From: Bacteroidota bacterium
GTDB lineage: Bacteria > Bacteroidota > Bacteroidia > JABEUT01
DNA: 50,806 nt
Reading direction: 5' to 3'
Assembly: GCA_021823405.1 (NCBI GenBank)
Contig: JAKAOA010000006.1
Location: forward strand, 1,117-51,922
Positions within the stretch are counted from its first letter, which is position 1, and each line of letters begins with the position of its first letter. Both the position numbers and the translations under genes were made by a program. The notes beneath the pieces were generated by a model. That model saw only the letters and a program-made list of their open reading frames with translations, searched no databases and was not told the DNA's origin. Below, piece after piece: positions 27,201 to 34,610 of this stretch.

Positions 27201-27345
27201 CAATAACCTTACGCAGGGCTGGGACGGAACAAGGCAGACCGATGGTGAAAAAATGCCCGACGGCGCATATATTTATTATGTAAAAGGAACTCTAAATGAC
27301 GGTTCGGCTGTAAGCCAGCAAGGAATGGTTAACTTGATAAGATAA
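24265..27345 (+). CDS. Secreted PKD-repeat protein with T9SS type B (CHU_C) sorting domain
   Basis: 1026 residues. A signal peptide (KKLLLILLGTVTMNSAFAQ) is followed by eight PKD domains of about 83-86 residues (to about 690), each with a YSWNFG-like core and two conserved cysteines. Three Ig-like/SprB-type repeats of about 78 residues come next (YxWxPxxxLSxxxIxxP). The last 85 residues are the gliding-motility-associated type B sorting domain: WAPTAFTPNGDGRDDIF, then YNRWGEQIFH and GWDG, with PDGAYIYYV. It is probably exported by T9SS and attached to or released from the cell surface as an adhesin. The porP/sprF-type partner follows 41 bases downstream. PKD domains alternate between two subtypes. 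Confidence 0.94.
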   Translation: MMKKLLLILLGTVTMNSAFAQCANFTVSQSPICTGDNETFTDLSSGGAAPFTYSWNFGANAVPATSALQNPPVVTYTQPGVKIVTLHYTSSGFFGCNSTYTATVTVNANPIATFTSTAPQCVGNGVNFTNTGSSGPGVTYSWNFGSNATPSTSSAENPTGVTFSASGPQLITFSVNNGFCTTVDTMTIHIASTPTASFASNAPACMRGPVNFTNTGSVGAGLTYLWNFGVAAVPATSVLANPPPVSYTSPGVKTITFAITNSVTGCTSVTTQQITIYQDPVASFTSNAPQCTGNNVNFTNTGTNGPGITYSWSFGADATPATSNTENPSGVTYSTPGPKLITFTIDNGYCTATDTLTIHINQSPTASFTSTAPQCAGAPVNFTNTGTPPPGITYLWNFGPGANPATSNVENPAGVTFSIPGSQAVSLTITEVATGCASTVIQYININPSPTASFTSNAPQCAGNQVNFTNTGSAGPGVTYNWSFGANANPQNSGAESPSGIVYSAPGPKLVTFSVSEGSCTSVDTATIIMDTTPVASFTSTAPQCQGQSVSFTNTGTMSGVTYSWNFGPNGNPAVSNAQNPSGIKFTASGIQNITLTVTDPVSGCSSTITQYININPSPVATFFSNTPVCAGTAADFTNTGSSGANLTYSWDFGSNSTPQTSSSESPTGITYSSGGMKLVTFTISDGVCSSTDTVSVAIDSVPVLSAGKDTTICATDSVQIGGTPVAGYKYSWFPSSVVSNPNIANPEAKPIAPVTTYIVTATSPAGCMASDTVIVTMLAPLVSNAGQPESICRNDSVQLGAMPVNGQKYNWSPGKGLSDSTIASPYAMPDSSLTYTLTVSGWGCTPARSMVTVTVNQLPLLIPLQEDTIAGGQQIQLEATQGGAEYSWLPVAGLSNSNIYNPVASPDTTTKYVVWITDVQGCVNRDTIVVNVLKSNFWAPTAFTPNGDGRDDIFYIHGQFQTFDFGVYNRWGEQIFHTNNLTQGWDGTRQTDGEKMPDGAYIYYVKGTLNDGSAVSQQGMVNLIR
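24529..26370 (+). repeat. Array of PKD-coding repeats with a two-domain higher-order unit
   Basis: About 250-base in-frame repeats each start near a codon run for xASFTSxAPQC and NFTNTG. Consecutive domains differ while every second domain is alike: one subtype has GxCxxxDTxTI near its end, the other has TGCxSxxxQYINI. The array therefore looks like duplicated pairs of about 500 bases. Boundaries are approximate. Confidence 0.7.
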
Positions 27346-27386
27346 GAAGATTAAGACCGCAGTAAACAAGAAAAATTCAACAAACA

Positions 27387-28445
27387 ATGAAAAAAATACT
27401 AATATTATCCGCAATATGCCTTCAGTTTCTTGTTGCACACCGCCTATATGCACAGGACCCGGCATTTACACAGTTTTATGCCTCGCCACTTCTGGTAAAC
27501 CCTGCCATTATGGGCGCCAGCGACGACTGGAGAACAAGCTTATGCTACCGAAACCAGTGGGGTAGCGTGAACAGCGGATATACCGACTACGATTTTAACA
27601 CAAGTTGCCCCTTCTATCTTAAAGACCCCGGCAGCAAACTGTTCGTAGGTGTCGCCCTGCTTGATGATAAAGCCGGCGCATACGGACTGATGAACGGCTA
27701 TATCTCTGTCGGGTACAACAAACAAATTGCCGAAGACCAGAATGTATGTCTCGCGCTCTATGGAGGATTAGGTCAACTTGCGCTTAATACCAACGGATTA
27801 ACCTACGACGACCAGTATGTAAACGGCAGTTACAGTTCTGCAACCCCATCGGGCGAAATGGCGGTAAGTAAAGCCATAATGTACCCCGATGCAGGTTTTG
27901 GATTTACTTATTATTATAACCCGTCGCAAGACAAGTCGAAAGTAAACTTTTATGCCGGCATTTCAGGTTTTCATTTAAATGAGCCAAACCAGTCGCTGGA
28001 TGCCTCCGTTTCCACCCTTCCTATCAGAATGACCTATTTAGCAGGTCTTAAAATATTTGAATCGGAAAAGGTGGATATTTCGCCCAATGCAATGGTTACC
28101 ACGCAAGCCGGAAATATAATTGCCGCAGCAGGCGCCTACTGCACTTATAAGGTAAAAGACGATTTTAATCTTACGCTTGGAATGTGGTACCGCGCTAACG
28201 ACGCTATTCCCGTTGAACTCGGTATAGAATATAAGGGCTTTGAACTGGGTTACAGTTACGATATGGTGACAAGCACCCTGGACGCTTATGCAATGGGATT
28301 GAATGCCAACGAAATAACATTAGCGTATAAGTTCGCCAGAAAGAAGAAAGAGGATTCAACGCCCATGATAGGAAGCAATACCGCAAATACGCCATCCGCC
28401 CCTACAACTCCCGAAGGCGGTTCGTTTCCTTTTCCTGAATTTTAA
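27387..28445 (+). CDS. PorP/SprF-family type IX secretion outer membrane protein
   Basis: 352 residues with a signal peptide (LSAICLQFLVAHRLYAQ) and the family N-terminus DPAFTQFYASPLLVNPAIMGA, then a barrel-like series of beta-strands (for example FVGVALLDDKAGAYG, KVNFYAGISGFHLNEPNQSL, GIEYKGFELGYSYD). PorP/SprF proteins are encoded next to large T9SS type B cargo and are needed for their secretion or surface anchoring, as sprF is for SprB in Flavobacterium johnsoniae. The tandem arrangement with the PKD adhesin supports the same partnership here. The last 25 residues are Pro/Thr-rich. Confidence 0.93.
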   Translation: MKKILILSAICLQFLVAHRLYAQDPAFTQFYASPLLVNPAIMGASDDWRTSLCYRNQWGSVNSGYTDYDFNTSCPFYLKDPGSKLFVGVALLDDKAGAYGLMNGYISVGYNKQIAEDQNVCLALYGGLGQLALNTNGLTYDDQYVNGSYSSATPSGEMAVSKAIMYPDAGFGFTYYYNPSQDKSKVNFYAGISGFHLNEPNQSLDASVSTLPIRMTYLAGLKIFESEKVDISPNAMVTTQAGNIIAAAGAYCTYKVKDDFNLTLGMWYRANDAIPVELGIEYKGFELGYSYDMVTSTLDAYAMGLNANEITLAYKFARKKKEDSTPMIGSNTANTPSAPTTPEGGSFPFPEF

Positions 28446-28603
28446 TAACCTTACTGCACCGGTTTATATACCGGAGATTATAGTTGCTTCGGTATAAGAA
28501 TATACTACCGTAAATGATTTTGTGACCGCGTCCTGACAACTATCGGGTTCAATTGCAGTCGGTACATTTCCATTTTCACCGGTGGCAGTAAATAATAAAT
28601 TCA

Positions 28604-28691
28604 GGGTATACCTTTGGATACCCATCTGGAAGTGTTAAAGTATTGATATTCAATAATATGACAAAATTTATCCCTCAAAAAAGGTATACCC
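28604..28691. repeat. 88-bp symmetric inverted-repeat element
   Basis: Outer arms GGGTATACCTTT (28604-28615) and AAAGGTATACCC (28680-28691) are perfect 12-base inverted repeats. Their midpoint coincides within one base with a central palindrome TATTGA-TAT-TCAATA (28641-28655). The word GGATACCC follows the left arm (28616-28623) and recurs just beyond the right arm (28699-28706). Confidence 0.7.
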
Positions 28692-28755
28692 AAATTATGG
28701 ATACCCCCACCCATTTACAAACTAATTACCACCCTAAATACACGAAATAAATACC

Positions 28756-28788
28756 TTGACTCCTGACTTTCGATAAAGTGTAAATTTG
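28756..28788 (+). promoter_or_regulatory. Promoter of the recF operon, 4 bases from ATG
   Basis: TTG at 28756-28758, a 22-base spacer and TAAATTTG at 28781-28788 fit the full consensus. The box ends 4 bases before the recF ATG, predicting a leaderless transcript. Confidence 0.65.
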
Positions 28789-28792
28789 CATT

Positions 28793-29926
28793 ATGCACCT
28801 CTCGCACATCTCACTTTTAAATTTTAAAAACTACCGCGAGCTAACGCTTGACTTCTCGCCGGGGATAAACTGTTTTACAGGGCATAATGGGGCTGGTAAA
28901 ACAAACCTCCTTGATGCAATTCATTACTTGTCGTTCTGCAAAAGCTATTTCAACTCGTTCGATAATCAGAACATACTGCAAGGCGAAGATTTATTTGTAA
29001 TACAAGGCATCTTCGATAGAAACGGGCAGCAGGAAGAAATCTACTGCGCACAAAATAGAAATGAATCCAAACAATTCAAACGCAACAAAAAGAACTACAA
29101 CCGGCTTTCGGAACATATCGGACTACTGCCCGTTGTGATGATTTCGCCCACTGACAGCGAACTTGTGCAGGAAGGAAGCGAAACAAGAAGAAAATTTGTG
29201 GATAGTATTATTTCGCAAGCGGATAAAGATTATCTGACCGACCTGATAGATTACAACAGAGCATTATTGCAGCGTAACGCTACCCTTAAATCATTCTTCG
29301 AGAACCGGAATTGGGATGAAACCCTTATGTCGGTTTGGGACGGGCAGATGGTTGCAAAAGGCAGAGAAATATTCAAGAAAAGAGAATCGTTCACCGCCAT
29401 ATTTACAGAACTCTTCTGCCGGATTTACGCCGAGATATCGGGCGTACGCGAATCGGTAGGACTGCAATACTCCTCGCAATTGCTTGACGGCGATTTTGAG
29501 GAGTTGTTAATCAAAGCCAGAGTAAAAGACCAAACGGTTCAATATTCCACCACTGGAGTTCACAAGGACGACTGGCTGTTTACCAAGGATAACCATCCGG
29601 TAAAAAAGTTCGCTTCGCAGGGGCAGCAAAAATCATTTATCATAGCCCTGAAACTGGCGCAGTTTTTTTTCCTGAAAAATCATTTTAACACGCCACCCAT
29701 ATTATTGCTCGACGATATGTTCGATAAACTTGATGAAGAGAGGGTAACCCGTCTTGCCGGTAAAATAAGCGGTGAAGATTTCGGTCAAGTATTCATTACC
29801 GATACCGATACCGTACGGCTTGAAGAACTGTTCGAAAACAGAGAGAAAGATTTCGTTATCATTTCTATTCGGGATGGCGCCTTGCAGAAACATGATTATT
29901 TTCAAACCGGTTATGCGAAAAAGTAA
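28793..29926 (+). CDS. recF: DNA replication and repair protein RecF
   Basis: 377-residue SMC-like ATPase that, with RecO and RecR, loads RecA at single-strand gaps. The Walker A motif is GHNGAGKTN at about residues 30-38; the ABC signature is represented by FASQGQQKS, and Walker B is PILLLDDMFDKLD. The N-terminus LSHISLLNFKNYRELTLDFSPGINCF is canonical. The start is fixed by the promoter box just upstream. It overlaps the next gene by 14 bases. RecF followed by a DUF721 gene is a recurrent arrangement in Bacteroidota. Confidence 0.97.
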   Translation: MHLSHISLLNFKNYRELTLDFSPGINCFTGHNGAGKTNLLDAIHYLSFCKSYFNSFDNQNILQGEDLFVIQGIFDRNGQQEEIYCAQNRNESKQFKRNKKNYNRLSEHIGLLPVVMISPTDSELVQEGSETRRKFVDSIISQADKDYLTDLIDYNRALLQRNATLKSFFENRNWDETLMSVWDGQMVAKGREIFKKRESFTAIFTELFCRIYAEISGVRESVGLQYSSQLLDGDFEELLIKARVKDQTVQYSTTGVHKDDWLFTKDNHPVKKFASQGQQKSFIIALKLAQFFFLKNHFNTPPILLLDDMFDKLDEERVTRLAGKISGEDFGQVFITDTDTVRLEELFENREKDFVIISIRDGALQKHDYFQTGYAKK

Positions 29927-30203
29927 TAATCAAAAGATAAGCGAGTCAATCAAGGAGTTACTTAAACTATACCGGCTCGACGAAAAAATGGATGAATACG
30001 AGCTTATACGTTCATGGGAACAAGTTGTAGGACCAATGATAGCGCGCCACACCACTTCAATAACAATATCAAACAAAAAACTGGTTGTTACCATCGATTC
30101 GGCTCCGATGAGAAATGAACTCCTTTATTGCCGTACAAAAGTATTGAACACTCTGAATGCAATGATTGGCGGCATTGTGGTGGAAGAAATGGTGATCCGA
30201 TGA
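29913..30203 (+). CDS. DUF721 domain-containing protein
   Basis: 96 residues from ATG 29913 (an upstream start in the same frame would overlap recF much further and is not supported). DEYELIRSWEQVVGPMIARHTTSITISNKKLVVTID.APMRNELLYCRTKVLNTLN is the DUF721 signature, a KH-like domain of unknown but probably nucleic-acid-related function, often next to recF or gyrB. It overlaps recF by 14 bases and the next gene by ATGA, so all three genes are translationally linked. Confidence 0.92.
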   Translation: MRKSNNQKISESIKELLKLYRLDEKMDEYELIRSWEQVVGPMIARHTTSITISNKKLVVTIDSAPMRNELLYCRTKVLNTLNAMIGGIVVEEMVIR

Positions 30204-31534
30204 CAATCCAATCACGCCTTGGCAAGTTCGACCTTACGATGATAATCGTCAGTTTGGTAATAGGCGTAGGCATATTTAAAACGCCCGGCATAGTAGCAGA
30301 AAAGGCGGGCTCTCCACTTATTTTTTACACGGCATGGCTTCTTGGCGGAATTGTCTGCGTATGCGGAGCATTCACTTTTGCCGAAATCGGCTCCCGCCTG
30401 ACGGCGGCAGGGGGCTATTACCGTATCTTTTCACACTGTTACCATCCCATTTTCGCCTTCATGTTCAACTGGGGACTTATTTTCACCAATGCCGGCGGTT
30501 CGGTGGCTGTAGCCCTTGTCGGAGCCGAATACATTCAGCCGGTAATAATACCGTCAGGACTGATGCACGTTTTCACTCCCAAGGTAATAGCTGTAATTGT
30601 TGTAACGGGCTTATACATCGTTAACTACCTTGGTATAAAAGTCGGTTCAAGGGCGCAGAACATACTAAGCGGACTTAAAATCACTATGATATTGTTGTTG
30701 TGTCTCCCGCTGTTTATCCGTTCCCATGCACCAGCAGAGAGTTATTCCGCAATACGCACAATCTCTTCAGTAAATCCGATAAGCGCCCTGGGTATTTCGC
30801 TTATATCCATCTTTTTCACTTTCGGCGGCTACCAGAATACGATAAACCTCGGAGCTGATATACAAGATCCGCGCCGCAATATACCGCGCGGCATTTTTGC
30901 AGGAATGACTATAGTGCTTACGCTTTACTTTTTACTGAATATCGCCTACTGTCAGGTACTCGGTCTGGACAATATGAGAGGGAAAACGCTTATTGCCGCT
31001 GAACTTGCAAAGACATTTTTTGGCAATGCAGGATTTAAAATAACCTCTATCGCTGTCTTTATTTCAGTAGCCGGATTTATAAATTCTGCATTTATTTATA
31101 ATCCTCGTATGCTTTATGCCATGTCGGAGGATAACATTTTGCCTCCCATATTCCGCAAGGTGAATGGTAAAACACAGGCGCAGGAGTTCGCCATTACTTT
31201 CTTTTTCCTTATCGTTCTCGTATCACTGCTTATATCAAGCGCATTTGAAAAGGTTATGAACTATACCATGTTCATAGACAGCGGCTCGCTAATATTCGCC
31301 GCAGCCACCATCTTCATCCTTCGCAAGCGTAAGGAAGGCGAAACGGCTGAAGGATTCAAAATGAAACTGTTCCCTTACGTTCCAATCCTATATATGCTTG
31401 TACTGCTGGTGGTCTGCATAAGCGATTTTGCCAACGACTACTTTTCGGTGCTGATAAGTTTAGCCGTCATGGCTGCCGGATATCCGTTATATTATTTACT
31501 GAAAAGGAAACCGGAAAAGGAAACTGCAGGATGA
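30200..31534 (+). CDS. APC-family amino acid permease
   Basis: 444 residues with about 12 membrane helices. The first helix carries the unwound substrate motif IGVGIFKTPG, and TFAEIGSRLTAAGGYYRIF follows in helix 2, as in LAT/APC transporters. The product imports or exchanges amino acids; the substrate is not predictable. The frame is open to 30128, but ATG 30200 overlaps the DUF721 stop as ATGA and gives the correct N-terminus (SRLGKFDLTMIIVSLVIGVG). It is the last gene of the recF operon and converges on the E1 gene with a 17-base gap. Confidence 0.92.
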   Translation: MTIQSRLGKFDLTMIIVSLVIGVGIFKTPGIVAEKAGSPLIFYTAWLLGGIVCVCGAFTFAEIGSRLTAAGGYYRIFSHCYHPIFAFMFNWGLIFTNAGGSVAVALVGAEYIQPVIIPSGLMHVFTPKVIAVIVVTGLYIVNYLGIKVGSRAQNILSGLKITMILLLCLPLFIRSHAPAESYSAIRTISSVNPISALGISLISIFFTFGGYQNTINLGADIQDPRRNIPRGIFAGMTIVLTLYFLLNIAYCQVLGLDNMRGKTLIAAELAKTFFGNAGFKITSIAVFISVAGFINSAFIYNPRMLYAMSEDNILPPIFRKVNGKTQAQEFAITFFFLIVLVSLLISSAFEKVMNYTMFIDSGSLIFAAATIFILRKRKEGETAEGFKMKLFPYVPILYMLVLLVVCISDFANDYFSVLISLAVMAAGYPLYYLLKRKPEKETAG

Positions 31535-31551
31535 ATTGCGGCATGCGCACA

Positions 31552-33630
31552 TCAGTATTCCAGCATTTTTTTTATTGCGGCAGCCACCTTCTGGGTATTG
31601 GGCAGCATTGCTTGTTCAAGAACCGAATTGAGGGGAACGGCAGGCATGTTTTCCGCGCCGATAACGTTAACGGGAGCGTCAAGATATTCAAAACAGTTTT
31701 GCTGGATACGCGCCGCAACAGATTGCGCAAAACTGTTGTTCACCGGTTCTTCGGTTACTACAAGACACTTGTTATTCCGGCGTACCGATGCATATATGAG
31801 CTCTTCATCCAGTGGAATAAGCGTTCGCAGGTCGATTATTTCAACCTGTCCGGGAAAATTTTTGGACCCATTCTTAGCCCAGTAAACCCCCATGCCATAA
31901 GCAATCACGGATAAGGCACTACCCTTACCCGCATCCGCTTGTTGTATAATTCTCCCTTTGCCAAGCGGGATGATATAATCCTCATCGGGTTCAATGGTTT
32001 TAGCATCCTCGGTGCCTTTAATCTTGCTCCAGTATAAACCCTTGTGTTCGAGTACAACTACCGGGTTGTTATCGTAATATGCCGATTTTAGCAATCCTTT
32101 CAGGTCGGCGCCGTTTGACGGGTATGCGATTTTTATTCCCCGTATGTTTGTAAGTACAGATTCCACGCTGGAGGAATGATAAGGACCACCGCTGCCATAA
32201 GCACCGATAGGAACGCGAATAACGGCGCTCACAGGCCATTTTCCGTTGGTCAGGTAACAGGAGCGACTTACCTCGGTAAAGAGTTGGTTAAGTCCGGGCC
32301 ATATATAATCGGCAAACTGTATTTCTACAATCGGCTTGCAACCCACAGCCGACATGCCTGCCGTACTTCCTATTATAAATGCTTCCTGTATTGGTGTATT
32401 GAACACCCTGTCATCGCCAAATTTATCGGCAAGGGTTGCCGCTTCTCTAAATACGCCGCCTAACCGTCTGCCTACATCCTGACCATAGAAAATGCATTCG
32501 GGATGCTTTTTCAGCAATTCTTTGATGGCGAACAGAGCGCAATCAACCATTACGGTTTTTTCCCTGCCTGCCGGTTCGCGTATGCCTCTTTCCTCTGTTA
32601 TCGGTGTTGGCGAATAATCATGCGTGAAAAGGTCTTCCGGGTTCGGGTCTGCCGCTTTTATGGCTTTCTCATAATCCGCCTCTACGCGTGCATTTTCCTT
32701 TTCCTCTATCTGTTTTAATTTATCGCTCGTGAAACCGGCTATGATGAGATGGGAACGCAACCGCTGGAACGGGTCTTTTTTAGCGGCTTCTTCCAAGTCG
32801 TTCCGGTACCATTCCCTGCGAACGCCCGATGTATGATGTGCAAGCAGCGGAACGCGTGCATGAAGCAGAAAAGGGCGGCGCTCAACCCGTATTATCTGAA
32901 TTATCTCATTTAATGTCTGGTAGCTTCGCGTAAAATCACTGCCGTCGATAGATCGTGTTTCAAGTCCCTTGAATCCTTTGGCATACTCGGCGGCATTCAT
33001 AGCTCGTACTTCTTCTATGTGGGCTGAAATATCCCATTCGTTATCCTGTACAAGGTATAATATCGGCAGTTTCTTCAATACAGCCATCTGGAACGCTTCT
33101 GCCACTTCGCCTTCTGTAACAGAACCGTCGCCAAGCGAACATACTGCGATTGGTTTATCGTCCGGAGTGTTCTTGGCCAGCCCTCTTTTTTCCAAATACT
33201 GCATACCCATAGCGACACCTGTTGCAGGAATTGCCTGCATACCTGTAGCCGATGACTGGTGCGGTATTTTAGGCATATCGTCTCGTCTTAAGCTGGGATG
33301 AGAATAATAGGTTCTGCCGCCCGAAAAAGGGTCGTCGCGTTTTGCCAAAAGCTGAAGCATCAACTCGTATGGCGTCAAACCAATGGCTAACAATATGCTG
33401 TCGTCGCGGTAATAAGGGCTTAGATAATCCTGGGGCTTCAACTGTAGTCCGAGCGCTATCTGTATGGCTTCGTGTCCTCGTGAAGTGGCGTGAACATATT
33501 TGCCGGTAACGGCAGCGTTCTTTTCATATATTGCAGACAATGCCTTAGCGCAACACATTAGCTCGAAAGCTCGGATAACCGTGTTTACGTGCACTGTTCC
33601 AACCGATTCCGATGTCAAGGGCTTTAACAC
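31552..33630 (-). CDS. Fused E1 alpha/beta 2-oxoacid (branched-chain-type) dehydrogenase
   Basis: 692 residues. The N-terminal half is the thiamine-diphosphate E1 alpha domain: KYVHATSRGHEAIQIAL, then GDGSVTEGEVAEAFQMA from residue 167, with DN at 196-197 completing the ThDP motif. The C-terminal half (from about 365) is E1 beta: ECIFYGQDVG, then ADYIWPGLNQLFTE and a transketolase C-terminal domain. It would decarboxylate a 2-oxoacid, such as a branched-chain ketoacid, and pass the acyl group to a lipoyl E2, which is not in the window. No ATG precedes the conserved N-terminus; the start is GTG 33630, or a second GTG at 33594. Confidence 0.9.
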   Translation of the reverse strand: MLKPLTSESVGTVHVNTVIRAFELMCCAKALSAIYEKNAAVTGKYVHATSRGHEAIQIALGLQLKPQDYLSPYYRDDSILLAIGLTPYELMLQLLAKRDDPFSGGRTYYSHPSLRRDDMPKIPHQSSATGMQAIPATGVAMGMQYLEKRGLAKNTPDDKPIAVCSLGDGSVTEGEVAEAFQMAVLKKLPILYLVQDNEWDISAHIEEVRAMNAAEYAKGFKGLETRSIDGSDFTRSYQTLNEIIQIIRVERRPFLLHARVPLLAHHTSGVRREWYRNDLEEAAKKDPFQRLRSHLIIAGFTSDKLKQIEEKENARVEADYEKAIKAADPNPEDLFTHDYSPTPITEERGIREPAGREKTVMVDCALFAIKELLKKHPECIFYGQDVGRRLGGVFREAATLADKFGDDRVFNTPIQEAFIIGSTAGMSAVGCKPIVEIQFADYIWPGLNQLFTEVSRSCYLTNGKWPVSAVIRVPIGAYGSGGPYHSSSVESVLTNIRGIKIAYPSNGADLKGLLKSAYYDNNPVVVLEHKGLYWSKIKGTEDAKTIEPDEDYIIPLGKGRIIQQADAGKGSALSVIAYGMGVYWAKNGSKNFPGQVEIIDLRTLIPLDEELIYASVRRNNKCLVVTEEPVNNSFAQSVAARIQQNCFEYLDAPVNVIGAENMPAVPLNSVLEQAMLPNTQKVAAAIKKMLEY

Positions 33631-33669
33631 GTTCTATAATAATTATGAAATGCCGGTTAAATTCACAAG

Positions 33670-33677
33670 CAAAGTTA
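33670..33677 (-). promoter_or_regulatory. -7 promoter box of the E1 fusion gene
   Basis: Minus-strand TAACTTTG lies about 40 bases before GTG 33630. A second exact box, TAGCTTTG, lies at 33710-33717. Either could drive the gene. Confidence 0.4.
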
Positions 33678-33770
33678 TAAAACCTTTCGGAAGAGCCATA
33701 TCTCAAATTCAAAGCTACCTGCCGGCGCTTTTGAAAATAGCTTACGAGAAGTATAATACCGTCAATAACT

Positions 33771-34610
33771 TTACCCTTCAAACGTGAAGGATAGCAGGTA
33801 TACCTGCGAATATAGCGCCTGCAAAGATTCTGTGTAAACGGTATTATCGCGCACTAAAAGATTACGCGCCCCTCTGGATAACTTGAATTCAATGCCGAAT
33901 TTAAAATAAGGCAAGTAAAATTCAATGCCTGTTCCCACCTCATAAGCATAATCGTTTCGGATAAGTCGCACAGTAGCATTGGCTCCGGCAAGCGTCTGGT
34001 TGATGCTTTGCTGCGAGGAGAGGTCGGTGATGTATTTGCCGCCGGCGAGCACATACGCTTCAAAGTTATGCTGGCGCTTTGAAATAAGCTTTAAATCGAG
34101 CGGGAAATCTATAAATGTGGATTGCACTTGTTTTGAGACATTAAAAGTATCTACACCGGCGAAAGAATACTCTAGATTCCGTTGTGAAAAGGCAAGATCG
34201 GGCACGAATCGCAAACGCAGGTAGCGGCTCAATCGTAATTCGGATACTATGCCAAGGTTGAAACCTGATGAGGGAGTGGAACGTATGCCTTTGAGCGTAT
34301 CGTTAAAATGAGACGAAAGGTTAGCCACTGGCACTACTGCAAAATTGGTTGAATTGATAGCCAGGATAAAACCGAAGTGGAGTGTGGCGTTGGTATATGC
34401 AGGAAGGTTCCAGTCGCCGTTTTGGGCTTTGCAATACTTACCGCCTGCAGCCAAGAGAATGCAGGTTATTACCAGCCATCTGAATACAAGGTTGCGCTGT
34501 TCTGGTGAAAGAAGCTTGAACACGTTTTTTGTCATCAGCTTAAGTCCGAATTTCATGAACCGGGATGAATAAACTATTGTAAACGGCGCCAACGGCTGAT
34601 TATTTTCCAA
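33771..34610 (-). CDS. porT: Type IX secretion system outer membrane protein PorT
   Basis: 279 residues from ATG 34610; ATGs at 34556 and 34535 are also possible and put the signal segment (RNLVFRWLVITCILLAAGG..CKAQ) nearer the terminus. The mature part is an eight-stranded-type barrel: LHFGFILAINSTNFAVVP, then GFNLGIVSELRLSRYLRLRFVPDLAFSQRNLEY and FIDFPLDLKLISKR. PorT is needed for secretion by the T9SS. Its 5' end overlaps ubiE by 11 bases; the ubiE-porT pair is a conserved Bacteroidota arrangement. Confidence 0.88.
   Translation of the reverse strand: MENNQPLAPFTIVYSSRFMKFGLKLMTKNVFKLLSPEQRNLVFRWLVITCILLAAGGKYCKAQNGDWNLPAYTNATLHFGFILAINSTNFAVVPVANLSSHFNDTLKGIRSTPSSGFNLGIVSELRLSRYLRLRFVPDLAFSQRNLEYSFAGVDTFNVSKQVQSTFIDFPLDLKLISKRQHNFEAYVLAGGKYITDLSSQQSINQTLAGANATVRLIRNDYAYEVGTGIEFYLPYFKFGIEFKLSRGARNLLVRDNTVYTESLQALYSQVYLLSFTFEG

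Larger units (their letters stand above)
28446..28792. other. Intergenic region rich in TATACC palindromes, upstream of recF
   Basis: 347 bases with no ORF. It contains a CCGGT/ACCGG hairpin (28459-28474, no T run), a CGGTA/TACCG inverted repeat near 28490-28510, the symmetric element 28604-28691, and the recF promoter. Confidence 0.6.

Noticed and set aside
28459-28474. CCGGT/ACCGG hairpin after the PorP/SprF gene as a terminator
   Set aside because: Only a 5-bp stem and no T run on either strand.
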